Part shown: in pieces, positions 45,801 through 56,099 of the stretch
Numbering within the stretch: position 1 is the first letter of the stretch
Layout: each line of letters begins with the position of its first letter
Origin: Roridomyces roridus
Taxonomy: Eukaryota; Basidiomycota; Agaricomycetes; Agaricales; Mycenaceae
Length of the DNA stretch: 64,000 bases
Direction of reading: 5' to 3'
NCBI GenBank assembly: GCA_029378245.1
Contig: JARKIF010000002.1
Coordinates: forward strand, 930,001-994,000
Program-made: the position numbers and the translations under genes
The notes under the pieces: model-generated
The model's input: only the letters and a program-made list of their open reading frames with translations
Databases searched by the model: none
Told to the model about the DNA's origin: nothing

Positions 45801-46488
45801 TGAATTTGCCCTCATACGCCATGGCAATTGAGGCCGCTAGTGCACGACAAGGGTCACGGTCCAGATCCCCAGTCCAATCGGTACTCTCCGGCAGCAAATA
45901 GACATTATACACCACCACATCTCCAATTTGCAGTGCCATGAAGTCCGGACCAGATAGATCCTCGCGCGGAATTGCTCGGACACGTTTCGAGTTGAATACT
46001 GCTGCTACACCTCCCCATGACTTTGAGAAGTTCATTTTGGGGCGCCGCGTTCTTGATATTATCGAGTAGCCCGGGGGCAGTCTAGCCACCTCATGCTGAT
46101 TTGGGCGCAGGTGGGTCTCTTGAAAGAAATTAAAATCGTAACTCATCATTTCCTTTTGGTTCTCGGGGCAGCTCATATGAAGAATAAAACCACCATTTAT
46201 ATTCCAGCTTTTGAAATTAATTCTAAGCTTAGAAGGTACTGGTGTAGACAACGAAGAAGAGGGGTTGTCCGAAAAAGAGGCACATTGATCTGAAATGGTA
46301 TCAGTCGAGGGGATGATACTCGACTCATAGCAAGAAGGATAAATAAAAGAATTAGAAGGGGTGTATCGTAAAGTGTGTGCAAAAGACAAAACATGAGCTG
46401 CCCCTACACATTTGGGGAATTGGACGACGCAACAAGATTTTCGTAAGGAGAAGGACGCATCGCACCGTTGAATGCCGACACGAACCAT
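42850..46488 (-). CDS. LINE ORF2: endonuclease, RNase H-like domain, reverse transcriptase
   Basis: 1212 codons open. Residues ~90-340 are an APE-type endonuclease: SWNINGGF, FFQETHL, LLLGDCNAR, TVIDYAI and YDHTALVLE. Residues ~400-535 are an RNase H fold by its landmarks (AGAGAFFGQGSGLN, NNMRAELVALLLALA, SEYVIKSVKYWA), but three of the four usual acidic catalytic positions are changed; only the Glu of MRAEL remains. Residues ~750-1000 are the reverse transcriptase: VYVALVDATNAF (first Asp), GLLTGDPTSPVLWNLF and AQADDILL, the variant of YADD. The endonuclease and RT motifs look intact. ORF2 overlaps ORF1 by 85 bp in another frame, so it is probably translated by restart or frameshift. The frame breaks near its C-terminus. 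Confidence 0.85.
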   Translation of the reverse strand: MVRVGIQRCDASFSLRKSCCVVQFPKCVGAAHVLSFAHTLRYTPSNSFIYPSCYESSIIPSTDTISDQCASFSDNPSSSLSTPVPSKLRINFKSWNINGGFILHMSCPENQKEMMSYDFNFFQETHLRPNQHEVARLPPGYSIISRTRRPKMNFSKSWGGVAAVFNSKRVRAIPREDLSGPDFMALQIGDVVVYNVYLLPESTDWTGDLDRDPCRALAASIAMAYEGKFKILLLGDCNARTGSETPSPNDPPRRSKDNKSPSTRGRYLFRLCNDYGLVFVSGAECFGIQSGKYTSFQKEHRTVIDYAICSRSLFEDVKTFQVEDQVKGYDHTALVLELEVDASLLRSSISKGHKRKREEVVLPDETDLDKMLIRTLEAAKDESKKIRKLYGPVHYDTEPVRVTICGYSTKTGQHAASAGAGAFFGQGSGLNRKSRVWAEQNNMRAELVALLLALAAAPKTKNLRVMTRSEYVIKSVKYWAVKNEACGWRNTTNGDVLKLIIAWIQRRVAPLEFIHLAKGSSSEHLQLAHSLALEGSRLPRIRNPTVSWPGATPEQVVPVLILDKVTTELQNDTGKPESMPARRLEYPASHRGRQRLYDIRDMNRKRLLEAPGPGAFWKEVKRLCDPAPVALAVSAEDLRVVFERWLNPPETLPQSFDSAKHKMNRLLANLIPPTTSDSTAEEFFSRAFTEEDVEEAKDHIRKNGLASATGEDAVVYAQILDIPNDDLLLLCNECIRYKDGPSVWFRTVIIGLLKRGKIKTNPDSYRIIGLESCLLKFLMLLILRRITAWANARGLIPDYQNGFREGYRTLNNPFILRCIKEWARAKRLTVYVALVDATNAFPSTDHPTLWLKLMRMGMGGAIFDWLRMLYERMEYYIKHGDEESTEFKAFIGLLTGDPTSPVLWNLFMADLVMPDDPDDPIISNVRFAILAQADDILLISLSAAGLQRRLNEVAIWCSKNFIVVNLLKTIIMIFGNAPAGLQFQLGTSALTVSTDEKYVGVHLRSDSRNIFEKHYHEKASAARYCVHRMMGIEDAAGRLTPKQYKAIYMARVDCHLTYGCEVAPDCEDVHVDALCKIQIDFLREILGLHHYSMHAPLFTETGIMPLRVRRFLLLLRYMSYLLSLAPTHLARICLTSSIELAARGKKSWAGDILIAAQKLKIDCPIFDLQNATPQSVEAYGDEVKKRALIWLQQSLDTSEKLYLLHGRREPQK

Positions 46489-47438
46489 GTCGCAATGTCC
46501 GCCGTCTCAAACAATACGATGACCGTGAACTGGTCTGGGCCCCGACGAGCACGGAAGTTGCGCATCACGTTGCGCGCAGAGGGGAGGACGGTGCGTATGA
46601 TGTGGGACGCCTCTCCAGTGATGTTCCGGCCCCAATGGACAGGACCAAGACGCGCCTCACGAGCGGGGTCGTTGGGAGGCAGAGTAGGCAGGGGCGGGGG
46701 CAGAAGGGGAATCGCAGCACTCGACGCAGGGAGCTGCACGGCGTTGAGGACCGGCGCCGGAGCTATCTGCGCGTAAGTGTGCGGGATAGCAACTGGGACT
46801 GCCATCGCGGGAGCAGCGTGTACGGCCGACGCAGGAGCCGGCGGCACCACAAGGGACGCTGGTGCAAGCACGGGGGCTGGCGCAGCAGCGGGGGCATGCA
46901 CAACCAGATCTCCTCGCGAGCGTTTGTTGCCGGCCTGTTCAGGCTCCGGCGAATGGACGCGTTTCGTCGAGGCAGCGACAAGATGCTGCAGCAGCTGCAT
47001 CATACCCTCCACCGAACTCGGGCCGGGCAGTGGAGGGGCGGAAGCAGGCGCCGGCAGATGGTTGGCGTCCGGTGCGGCAGGGATCGGGGGGGCGGGGGCA
47101 GGCGGAGGAGCCGCAGTGTGTGCATGGGTTGGCACGGCAGTGGGAGCATGAGCGGCTGGGTGGACGGCAGTGTGGACAGGAACCGGAATGTGGGCCGCGA
47201 CAGGCTCGGGGATCTGGGCCGGGACGGCGTCACTGTTCTGGCGAGAGATGAGGGTCCGCAAGGCATCATATGCTGTATCCAAACTCGCGGTGAGGGCGGT
47301 CATACTGTTGGCCAACGACGCAACATCGTTGGAGAGACCGTTGACCTTGGCCACGAGCGCGGAGTCGGTGGCGCTAGGCGTATACAGCGTGTCAAAAATC
47401 AAAGAAAGTCGAGTTGCAGATAAATCGAACATAAGCAC
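46404..47438 (-). CDS. LINE ORF1: coiled-coil, Pro/Ala-rich nucleic-acid-binding-type protein
   Basis: 344 residues. Residues ~30-70 have heptad-like spacing (LVAKVNGLSNDVASLANSMT). Residues ~75-235 are extremely Pro/Ala-rich with a basic patch (GNKRSRGD). The last ~100 residues (ARLGPVHWGRNITGEASHII, TVIVLFETADIATWFVSAFN) look folded and likely bind RNA. Composition and position just upstream of ORF2 fit a LINE ORF1, whose product coats the element RNA. The GC content is high owing to the Ala/Pro codons. Confidence 0.7.
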   Translation of the reverse strand: MLMFDLSATRLSLIFDTLYTPSATDSALVAKVNGLSNDVASLANSMTALTASLDTAYDALRTLISRQNSDAVPAQIPEPVAAHIPVPVHTAVHPAAHAPTAVPTHAHTAAPPPAPAPPIPAAPDANHLPAPASAPPLPGPSSVEGMMQLLQHLVAASTKRVHSPEPEQAGNKRSRGDLVVHAPAAAPAPVLAPASLVVPPAPASAVHAAPAMAVPVAIPHTYAQIAPAPVLNAVQLPASSAAIPLLPPPLPTLPPNDPAREARLGPVHWGRNITGEASHIIRTVLPSARNVMRNFRARRGPDQFTVIVLFETADIATWFVSAFNGAMRPSPYENLVASSNSPNV

Positions 47439-47440
47439 GT

Positions 47441-48025
47441 GACCTTTGGTTGAAAATGTCGGACTGACTTTTTGTGCATCTAGATCTTGCGCCCACTGAC
47501 CTCTTCTGCCCTATCCGGGGTCCGCATCCGCATCCCACGCGTTCCTGGTTCCGATACCCAGCACCCTCTCCTGGTTCGTGCAATTTGAACTCTGGAGCGG
47601 CGGTAACAGCGCGCGCCGTATCCTCCATCCCAGCCGACGCCACGGCATACCCCCACCGCACGCACCTCTGGACCATTGCATTCTACGCACAGTCCACCAC
47701 GACATCATGGCCGCAGACGGGCACGGGGTACCTGAACGGGATGGTTGTTGCGATGAGACTCGGGACAGGCGGCGGGTGAAGCTGTGAGATTCGCAGATTA
47801 TCCAATATGGAATGGAGAAAAACATTTTAATGTTTCATGTACAAATGAGAGTGATACACCAGTAATACAACGAGAAACTTGTTCAAACCGACTCGTGCTT
47901 ATCCTACGTGTGCATAAGGAAGATCATGAAGGGAAGAGTAAAATCATACCACTTCATATTCTACAGTCCGTTCGACGTGAATCCCGCCCACTAAAAATAA
48001 CTAATCAGCGTTCAAGCAGTCAAGT
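47441..48025. other. LINE 5' side and 3' flank of DUF6534-type gene
   Basis: A plus-strand open frame at 47474-47779 (Pro/Ser/Thr-rich) has no recognised match and may be noise or part of the LINE 5' untranslated region. From about 47880 the sequence belongs to the 3' flank duplicated at 63145. Confidence 0.4.
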
Positions 48026-49789
48026 TCAATGCCAGTACGAACTCTCGCTGCGAGTATGTTTATCGCGGTCCTCTAGTGTATGCAGTTGAAATGGCGGTGC
48101 CGCTTGAAATTGCCATCCACCAACGGATTCGGCATTGAACGCGCTATCCCCAACAACACCGATGAACGTGGGGACATTGCAGCGTAGAGATTCTCGGGAA
48201 TTGAGGCTGAAATTGAATGAAAGCCGTCAATTCAATCTTGTAAGTGTTTGGGAGGGATTGATTCGTACATGACCACTGGAAGAGAACGGTCACTTCACGT
48301 TCGAATATGGCACACAGACGCACGCATTGTGATCACACATAGCTTTCCTTCCACAAAGTGTATCGGCATCCTGGACTGCGTTAAATTCACGTTGCCTTGG
48401 AGCTGATTGACGCACCAGTATAATTTTGTCGGCCAAGCTACGTAGAGAGCCAACGTCAAGAACTGCGCAAAGGTGACCAAACCTCCCCGCGCGATCGTGA
48501 ATCTCAGCAGCTTTTATCTCATCAGCAAGAAACCCAATCTTCAGTGGTGTGACTAACCCTGTTCAACACGTTTGTTGTCCTGCAATCCGTCCAAGTTAGC
48601 AAGGATCTCGCTACGCGGAATCAAACTCAGGCCACAATACTTACGGTTTCAATACACGGCCTCGGCCTTTCATGAACGCGCTCGATAATGCGAACGTCGC
48701 CAATAGATCAGATACCGCTTCGAAACCGTTGGCCAAGGAGACTTCGATCTGCCGGTGTATCAGTCGGAACACAAGTGCTTGGAAATTTCGCACCTTCATA
48801 CTGTTAGAAGCCAAGCCAGAGACTGCGAGACTGCGGGATATGTTGACGACGATGCCTGAGAGATTTCGGTCGTGTCAAAGGAAGAGTGTTGAATTATGGC
48901 GTACATATTCCAGCAACTGGTAAATGTATAGCGATCAGTGAATGGTTCAAATGGAAGCAGTCGACAAACCGAGCCCGGCGACCCCAAAGAGAGCCTTTGC
49001 GTCCGTATTTGATCAGCAGCCTGTCTCCGAGGAATTTCGGCACATACAATGAGCATTGGCAGGACAATCTGTCGGGTCACTGGGTGTAATCTAGTCAGGG
49101 TACGGGTTTAGTGGAAACAGTCGACTTCGTACACAGATAGACCCGGTAGGCGAAAAACAGTTCCACCCTGTCTCTGAATCAGTAAAGTTCCATACGACGA
49201 GACGAACGTACAACATAACAAGCACCACATTAATGGCAACCTCGACCATGGTCGTGCTTACAAGCGGTAAAATAATTAGGCAACGACACAGTCCAAGAAC
49301 GCACAAAGCGTCTCACATGGGCAGACGCGTCAAGCCCTCGAGGTTGCCAAAATTCGTTATCTGTATGTAATGTGAGATTCAAACGAGGGTAGGCGGCCTT
49401 TCAGGCTCACCAAGTATTCATGAGCCATCCCGCTTGTGAGAACCGTCTCGGTCATGTCCATGGCGCTTTTCGAGCACAGGAGTGAGCGGTTTGCGCAGAG
49501 AAAGGTCTCGCTCACAACAGTAGTCCAACCTGCCGGCTCGCTCTCATCAAAGATCACAGCAGTGGACTCGGAAAGCACTCACGAAACTGCGGAGCATCCA
49601 GCCATCTTTGTTCGAGTTGTAGTACGTCCATGACTGGGATATGGTGATTCCAGAGAGACTTGAAAGATTAAATGATTCAAGATCAATATGGGTAAAAAAG
49701 AGATATACGTACACGGGAGCGAGCATCACACCGACGAACATGGCGTTGGCTTTAGAGGATATGTCCACTCCATTGGGTACAGCAGACAT
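48026..49789 (-). CDS. DUF6534-type seven-helix membrane protein, full copy
   Basis: Starts at 49789 (MSAVPNGVDISSKANAMFVG) and runs through about eight short exons. Landmarks: ANAMFVGVMLAPV; ISQSWTYYNSNKDGWM; DMTETVLTSGMAHEYL joined to ITNFGNLEGL; MVEVAINVVLVMLYVRLV; QIEVSLANGFEAVSDLLATF; KLLRFTIARGGLVTFAQFLT; LYVAWPTKLYW; and finally SLNSRESLRCN. That order of hydrophobic segments and the LNSRES motif are typical of Agaricomycete DUF6534-family membrane proteins, which have no established function. The stop is at 48026. The hydrophilic tail holds Arg/Glu-rich residues. A partial paralogue lies at 63298 to the window end. Confidence 0.65.
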
Positions 49790-50869
49790 TGAACCGATAG
49801 CCTAGTTTGAAAGTCAAGGAAGCGGAAGAGGAATGAGTATAGCCTTCGATGTGGGGCCGCGTTATATTGTCCGAATGCCATGGATAGGAGTCCGTTGTGA
49901 GTGAGTAGATCTCCGCATGTCCTCGAATGGTTCAGCGCAGCATTTTGAACGTTTGACAGCTGTTTGAAGTAGGCATTCCCAGCGGCGAGATCTAGTATAC
50001 TCGGAGCAGCGGTCCGGGATCCGCTTGGCTTCGAGTGCGGGGGTGATAACTCCCGGAGGACTGGCGACATATACCCGATCGCCAGCGAGCGTTTGAACTG
50101 GTAGTACAAGGTCGAAGCACCGTTCATTCCTTATGCGACAGAAACTTGACTGGTCACTACATAAGGATGAGAGATGGTTGTGGTTATGGCTGGCCATGTC
50201 AGAATCCAATACAATTCGAACGCGGGAGAGGGCGATTAGTCGGCCGTTGTGGTTATACGTTCTCAGCGGGCTCTTCCTACTCTCAACGGGATTTGGTTGG
50301 GAGGGCAGAGAACTAAATAAATGGTTAACTGTTTGACTTCATGGGGTGAAATCTAGACAAGGGACGCACGATACACCACGGCTGATTCCAATGCTGATGC
50401 CTCAGCGCTCAGAATCGAGAGTCATGACGCCGCATGTCAAAAAGGCCGTGCATACAACGCCTCGCGATGACTCGGGCAGGCGGCGGGCGGCTGTGTACCG
50501 TAGCGGATATAGAGAGAGCGAGGCGGGGATAAATTGAGAGGGAAATAGGGAGAAGCCCAGCTAGGATGCGGGTGTCCTATATTATATGAGACTGGCCAAC
50601 CGGCCACTTGCCCCAAACAAGGCCATTAGTATAGGAATCTTACCTGGTTGTGGTGGCAGAGTGGAAAGGTCCTCCATGTGTTCTCCGACGCCGAATACCC
50701 CGGTGAGCGAAGTAAAGCAATCTGGTCTTGACAGTGGTGCTAAGATGAACGTTGAACGTAGAGGAGAAGAGCGATCAAACGAGATTGAAATCGATGGATG
50801 AACATTCAACGTTTGAACACGCTAAGTATCGCATTTAATCGCATTTAATCTCGCCTATGCACCCGTCCG
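49790..50869. other. Intergenic; no supportable gene
   Basis: Open frames around 49862-50209 and 50582-50809 lack recognisable domains and splice logic. A short tandem ATCGCATTTA duplication occurs at about 50829-50850. Confidence 0.45.
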
Positions 50870-53338
50870 GCAGTTTATTCTCGTTTGATCTCGATCATTC
50901 TCTGCGCGTTTCCACTGGGGGTCAAGCCCAACACTCGATTGGCTTCTGTGTTTCTTCTTCAGGTACACAACGCTCCTCACTTCCGATGGTACGTGCCCGA
51001 GCACAAGAGATAGGTAAACGCTCCAAAAAAAAAAAAAGACTTCTTTAGGTATGAATGCATCTTGGTGAACGGCGCCCACAAAATAATCCTCGTCTTCAGG
51101 TGTAAACTCTTCCGACCCGTAACACTCTGGCCCTTGCTCCTCAAACAAAAAGTAGCGCTCCTCCCCCTCCGACAGAACCTCCGAGCCCAGCTCTTCCAAA
51201 CTCGCCCGACTCACGATCCGGGCACCCCCTACCGCAATGAACTGTGTGTACTCGCCTTTGGGCTTGAACAAGCTCCCAACCAAAGTCGTCTTCATCTTTC
51301 CTAGGCGCTCCGACCACTCTCTATACGGTCGGCTAAGAATTCTGGCCTCATTATCTTCGCAGAGTTCGTTGTGAAACTCGCGAAGCGCGTCAAGAAAGTT
51401 CCGGGTCGTTGGGGTGAATCGCTAGCCAAAGCCCGAGCAACGGCAGAGTCCTGAGCTCCCAGTAGAGGATGCCGTCGTTGGAGAATCCAGGAACACGGAC
51501 AAATTTACTCTCATTGGAGCTCATTGCAACGGGTTCGAGGAGCCCGTAAGGCCAGGATCCGACAATGTGGGCGTTGCGCATGATGAGCTCGACGATGCCC
51601 GGTAGACTGGGCTCCCTCCGTGCGCCTGTTTCCAAGGAATAAGTAGCGTGTCTGGTCGCGGAGAACATTGGATAGGCCAAGCATGAGAGGCAGCTCATCT
51701 CGACGACCGTACTTCACCAGGCCAAAGTGGAACTTGACGTACATGGCTTCATCATCATCGTATGATCCGTCGAAGTCGTATGAATAGGGCTCATAGGTGT
51801 CACTGACGAGCCTGTCAATGCAGAATGTATCTGGAGCAAAAGATTTAGCCAGGGAAGGAGAAGAAGTCAAGTATTCTCACCAAAGACAAAACTTGGCGGC
51901 TCGCTATACGCAATGTCGACTTGGAGCCGCGGCAGCGAGTCAGCGCGCCGGCATGATATAGGGCCCACCAGGAGACGGAAGTGCCATCGAGGTCACGCCC
52001 AGAGTCCGATTCTTCGACGTCCACAGTTCCCCCGTTCCCGATGAGCCCAATAAGCCCATAGAGCGTCACCATACTCGATCCAGCCGAGTCCGACAAGGGA
52101 AGGAGCCCGAAAAGCGACGACAAGAGGCAAAACGGGTCAGCTTCTATGACTTCCTCGGAAGCTTCCTCAGAAGATGATTCCGATATACGGCTGCTCAATA
52201 GCTGAGGATGGAGAACGGCCTCGACGTTGTTTCCGTCTTCCCAAGAAAAGAAAGTAATCTCCAAATTGTTCTCTGAGCTCGCGCGCGTCAATCATGTATT
52301 CAGGGAGTCTCGTTTGAGCCAGCCAAGCAGCCTCGCCCTCTGTAAACCCGCAACAAGAGTGGAGTGAGTCCGGAGCTGCAACCACCAGGTCGCGGAGAAC
52401 TGGGGTCTGCAAGGAGAGTGTGCCGGTAACAAAGAGTTTGGGTATAATGTCGACGGCGGAGCGGAGAGGACTCCATAAATGCTTATCGAGCAGTTGCGCG
52501 ACATCCTCGGGAACCAATGAAGTACTGAGGCGGTCGAGATGGGATAACGAGCTTTCGAGCAGAGGGGCATCATAATCGTCAACACCCACCAAGAGAGTTT
52601 TCCGGCGCAACCTGACCAAATCCTAACATATGCTCAGAGCCGCCGCGGTCAGTCAAGGAAGAATCACCTACGAGCACCCGCTTCAGAGGCTCATCCTCTC
52701 CATGATCCAAATATGCATACGGCTCCGCAAGGTCCAACCCCGTCTGATACTTGACGAGGAATGAACAGAGTGCACCAAAGGTTTCTTGATCCTCTTCAAG
52801 TAACGAAAAGCGTAGACAAAGATGAGACCGAGCGTTCTCCGAAGTTTGAGATTCATCGGCTTCTTGAATATCGCAGAACTGGGTCATAGAGGAAAGAAAA
52901 GTCGTCTGGTGGTCGAAGGAGGAGGTAACGAAATTGGCTGGGCAGTTGGAGGATAGCGGAAGTCTTATCCACGAAGACGGTTTGATTTTCACTCATATCG
53001 TTGTAATTCGAGGACGGAAGACCACTTGAGACTCGGCGCATCCACTTGAAGAAGGAGATCTTGAATGCGACGTTTTGAGGCGTTTGCGAAGAGGTTCCCA
53101 ATCGTTGCTCGATGCCCGGCTCATCCTGAATTAGACGCTTGCCGTACGAGTGCCAAGTCGAGTCTGATTGAATATTAACTGCAGTGCTCGGTTTGAGGGA
53201 AATGAGGTGCCATATGGCATCAGAGATTGCAGAATGAGAATCTGCAATAGGGATCGCGGGCTCATCGTCATTGCTGTTGAACAAAGATTCCCCTCGGCTG
53301 GCATGGTGGTGAAAAGCAGGCAAGAATGGGACGGTCAT
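50870..53338 (-). pseudogene. AAA-ATPase-like Crinkler/RHS-type protein, copy E, decayed
   Basis: The exon order of the family is recognisable: an N-terminus with SLFNSNDDEPAIP, then VFVDKTSAILQLPSQFRYLL, LLVGVDDYDAPL, LLDKHLWSPLRS, CCGFTEGEAAWLA, REPSLPGIVELIMRN, YWELRTLPLLGLW and FTPEDEDYF. Several inactivating changes are visible. An 11-nt deletion at about 52906/52907 removes the P-loop GK and shifts the frame. An extra base lies near 52241-52256 (AGAAAAGAAAG). A shift occurs near 51630. A 2-nt loss near 51398 creates a stop. The normal start ATG (53304) is out of frame with the rest; an ATG created inside the upstream element (53338) is in frame. An A13 run at 51025-51037 interrupts the C-terminal tail. 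It groups with B and F. Confidence 0.85.
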
Positions 53339-53341
53339 ATG
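53331..53341 (-). promoter_or_regulatory. E-box-like element of decayed copy E
   Basis: CATATGACCGT on the minus strand, about 27 nt before the position of the family start codon (53304). The GG of CAGGTG has become TA, which makes a new ATG. Confidence 0.5.
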
Positions 53342-53484
53342 ACTTGATTCAGATTCGCGTCCAAGTAACATCGTGTGTAAAAAATACAATCCATCGACTA
53401 CTCATTACATTACTCTCATCCCAACCTCGCACTCCACCCGCCCTCGCCCTTCTGTCACCCATCACCTCTACAAACGCACAAGCA

Positions 53485-55806
53485 TCAAAAATCAACAAAC
53501 ATCCCAGGCTGAAAAACATCATACATTCCACGGCTATTACTCAAATACGCCTCCCGCACGCGCGCAGACACAGGGTCCACCAGCGTACGCAGCGTAGAAA
53601 GTAGCGCCCCAGCCGTCATCTGTAAACTCCACATGCTCACAGTGCGCAGTCGGCGATTCAGGTTCGCTTGCGTGACGTGGTACGCCATGGCGTCGTATAC
53701 CTGCAGAGGGTCAGGTGAAGAAAAGAGTGGGTGGCACAAGGCGTACCTGGAGGGAGATATCGTCCATGAGGCCGGCTAGAGAGGATGGTCGGTCAGCGGC
53801 AGATTATCACAAAGAAAGAAAGAGCCTCTCACATTCCCACATCTGGACAAGGTCCCGTCAGTCGATGATACAACAAGGCCGAGAAAACACTCACAGTCCA
53901 CGCCCCATCAAAGTCCGCCAAATCCTTCACCACCCTACACCGAATAGGAACCAACGTCCGGTTCGCATTCATGAACCCGACTATAGGCCGGATGAGCGCA
54001 TAGTTGACATACGACAGATCCCTCGTGAATATGGGCACCGCCGCCTTGAGGTCCCTGAACCTCAAATCAATATCAATGACCACCTTGGGCGTCATCTTAT
54101 CCCTCTCCGCCCGCTGCGGAATCTGGAAAGTGGGCGCCTGCAACGGGGGCTTGGCCAACCCCCGCTGCGCAGGTATCCGTTCGAGTATAGGGTCCAACGA
54201 TGTCGAGATGGCGTCTGCAATCTCCCCGAGAATCGCATTGAAATGAGACGCATCGGTGGGGTCGCGCGGGAACTTGATGTCGAGCACAGCGTCCACTTTG
54301 CCCGAGGTGATCCACGAGATGGGTCCGTCGGTCGTGACAGCGCGTTGCATGTGGTCAATATTCACACCGTCAATCCGAATTCGCGACATCCGCCCCCAGT
54401 CGCCGTCCTTCAAATCCATCTCCGTCGTCCGACCGATGCTCTGTGGCTTGTGCAAGCTGAAGAGACAGTTGTCAAACTGCCCGACAATGTTCTCCGCACA
54501 CAAAAAGTCGTAAAAGATCCACTGCTTGCGGAACGTCTTGATATCCGCAGAGAAGATTGACGCCGTATGCGGGCGGAATCCGTCAGGCTGATACACCGTG
54601 ATCAACACGTCCTCGACCTGCAGAGACTCGAGCTCAAAGTCTCCTGGACGCCCAACGCTCCGGAAGGAAAGCGGGTCCCACGTGATGGACGGGTCCCAGT
54701 GCACCGACCGACGGTCGAGCGTCCCCCGCACTCCCTTGATCACCGCGTCCTCAATCAGCCCCTTCCCGTCAAGCCAGCGCCAGAGCGAAAAAGTGACGTC
54801 GATCGAATCGACATTGAGGTCAAACATCGAGTATCGGACTTCCTCCTCCTCTGCGTCGGGAGTGGCTGCTGGAGCCTCATCCTCGTCATCGCCAACGCGG
54901 TGGTACTCTGGGTGTCCACTGACATCGTACCCGGCCGCAATGAACCTTCCCCGATCAGCCTCGACCTGAATCGGAGGCGGGGGTCCAGCGTGAGGCGGGC
55001 GTCGAGAAATGAAGACGTTTTTGAAGGAGACCTTCGAGTCTTTCCACTTGGGTACAATCGCGGACTCGAAAATGATGGTGACGCCCGTCTCTGCGGTCAG
55101 GTAGTCGCTCAACGCACGCGCGATATAGTCTGACTTGACGTTAGTCAGGCTCTGTGGCCGAAAACGTAAAAACGCACGTTGCAAGCGCAGGCTGGAGGCC
55201 GTCGCGAAGATGACCGAAACGAATGTCGTTCTGAAGACTCATGAGCAATTGGAGAGCACGAAAAAGAGCAGCCACGCACGTTCCAACGAGTATCCACAAC
55301 GTCTGGCTCATCAAAAACCAGGTTATAAACGCGGAAATGTCGTCTGCGTTGAACCGCCGAAAGGACTTTATCGTGAACCACTTGAAGCGGATACGTGCCC
55401 GCGCCCAAAAGCCCGTTGCGACCTTGAGAAAGTCGTCCCGACTCGGGCGCGGGAGGTGCGGCAGCGACATTGCGAGGCGCCGGAAGAAAGGCGTGTAATT
55501 GTCGTAATTGGGCGGGGGTGGAGGTTTGTCGTCGTCATCTTCGTTTGTCGGCGGTTTGGAGTTGGCGGCTCTACGCGTGTGCGAAGCATGTATGTATCGT
55601 GTGAGCGTGGAAACCGATCCTCTGGCAACACAAGAGGGCGGGGAAATGCGAGAGGACGCCCTGTGCTGAATTCCAGCGCTGAAGAACGTCCGTATGGCGT
55701 TGTAGCGGTCTAGTTTTGCTGCTGTTGGCCGACTCGCAGGTACACGGACCTCGAGGAGTAGATGGCCAAGCCGCGCGTTTTTTGTGAGGGACAGCCGAAG
55801 GGCCAT
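53485..55806 (-). CDS. MDM31: Mitochondrial distribution and morphology protein, Mdm31/Mdm32 family
   Basis: Exons run from 55806 to 53485. The N-terminus (ALRLSLTKNARLGHLLLEVR, many Arg and Ser) suits a mitochondrial presequence. A membrane segment FITWFLMSQTLWILVGT is followed after introns by FATASSLRLQ. The large conserved domain includes DYIARALSDYLTAETGVTII, FESAIVPKWKD, RYSMFDLNVDSIDVTFSLWR, WLDGKGLIEDAVIKGVRGTL, VEDVLITVYQPDGFRP and IFYDFLCAENIVGQFDNCLF. The C-terminal half has RFRDLKAAVPIFTRDLSYVN and ends DVFQPGMFVDF. In yeast, Mdm31 and Mdm32 are inner-membrane proteins needed for mitochondrial shape, mtDNA inheritance and phospholipid homeostasis. Length and motif order fit the family; I cannot distinguish 31 from 32 rigorously. 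Confidence 0.88.
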
Positions 55807-56099
55807 GAGGGCAGTCGAATGGTGGTTTCCTGGCTCGAGTAGCGGTGGTAGGTGGCACTGAGGAGTGTTCCACTTTGTTGGAGCACGTTCCTAGGAACCG
55901 TCGCAACCCGTGTCGTCGTCGATATTGGTCGCTTCTTTCCCCGCCGTTTCAACGGCCACTGACGTTCCGGGCGACGTCGATTACGCTCGACCAGGGACTC
56001 GAGGGTAGTGGGGGAGGAAAAAAGCAATTTGATCCATACGTAATGCGTTGCCGAACAGAGACGCGGCATTGCAAGAAAATTTCAAGATTCTTCTACACA
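55807..56099. other. Short intergenic region upstream of MDM31
   Basis: No gene seen; it probably holds the MDM31 promoter and the 3' flank of the next minus-strand gene. Confidence 0.45.

Larger units (their letters stand above)
42167..47440 (-). mobile_element. Non-LTR retrotransposon (LINE) with ORF1 and ORF2
   Basis: On the minus strand this unit runs from a 5' region near 47440 through ORF1 (47438-46404), ORF2 (46488-42850 plus a frameshifted C-terminus to 42396) and a 3' untranslated region that ends in a (TACC)n tail at 42188-42167. The endonuclease, reverse transcriptase and zinc-knuckle content marks a two-ORF LINE of the fungal Tad-like type. The 5' boundary is uncertain and I found no target-site duplication. 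It lies ~200 bp past the end of copy D. Confidence 0.8.

Noticed and set aside
47474..47779. Plus-strand 101-codon open frame beside the LINE
   Set aside because: Low-complexity composition, no splice logic or recognised family; probably element leader or chance.
49726..50209. Overlapping minus-strand frames upstream of the DUF6534-type gene
   Set aside because: No homology recognised and the real first exon starts at 49789 in another frame.
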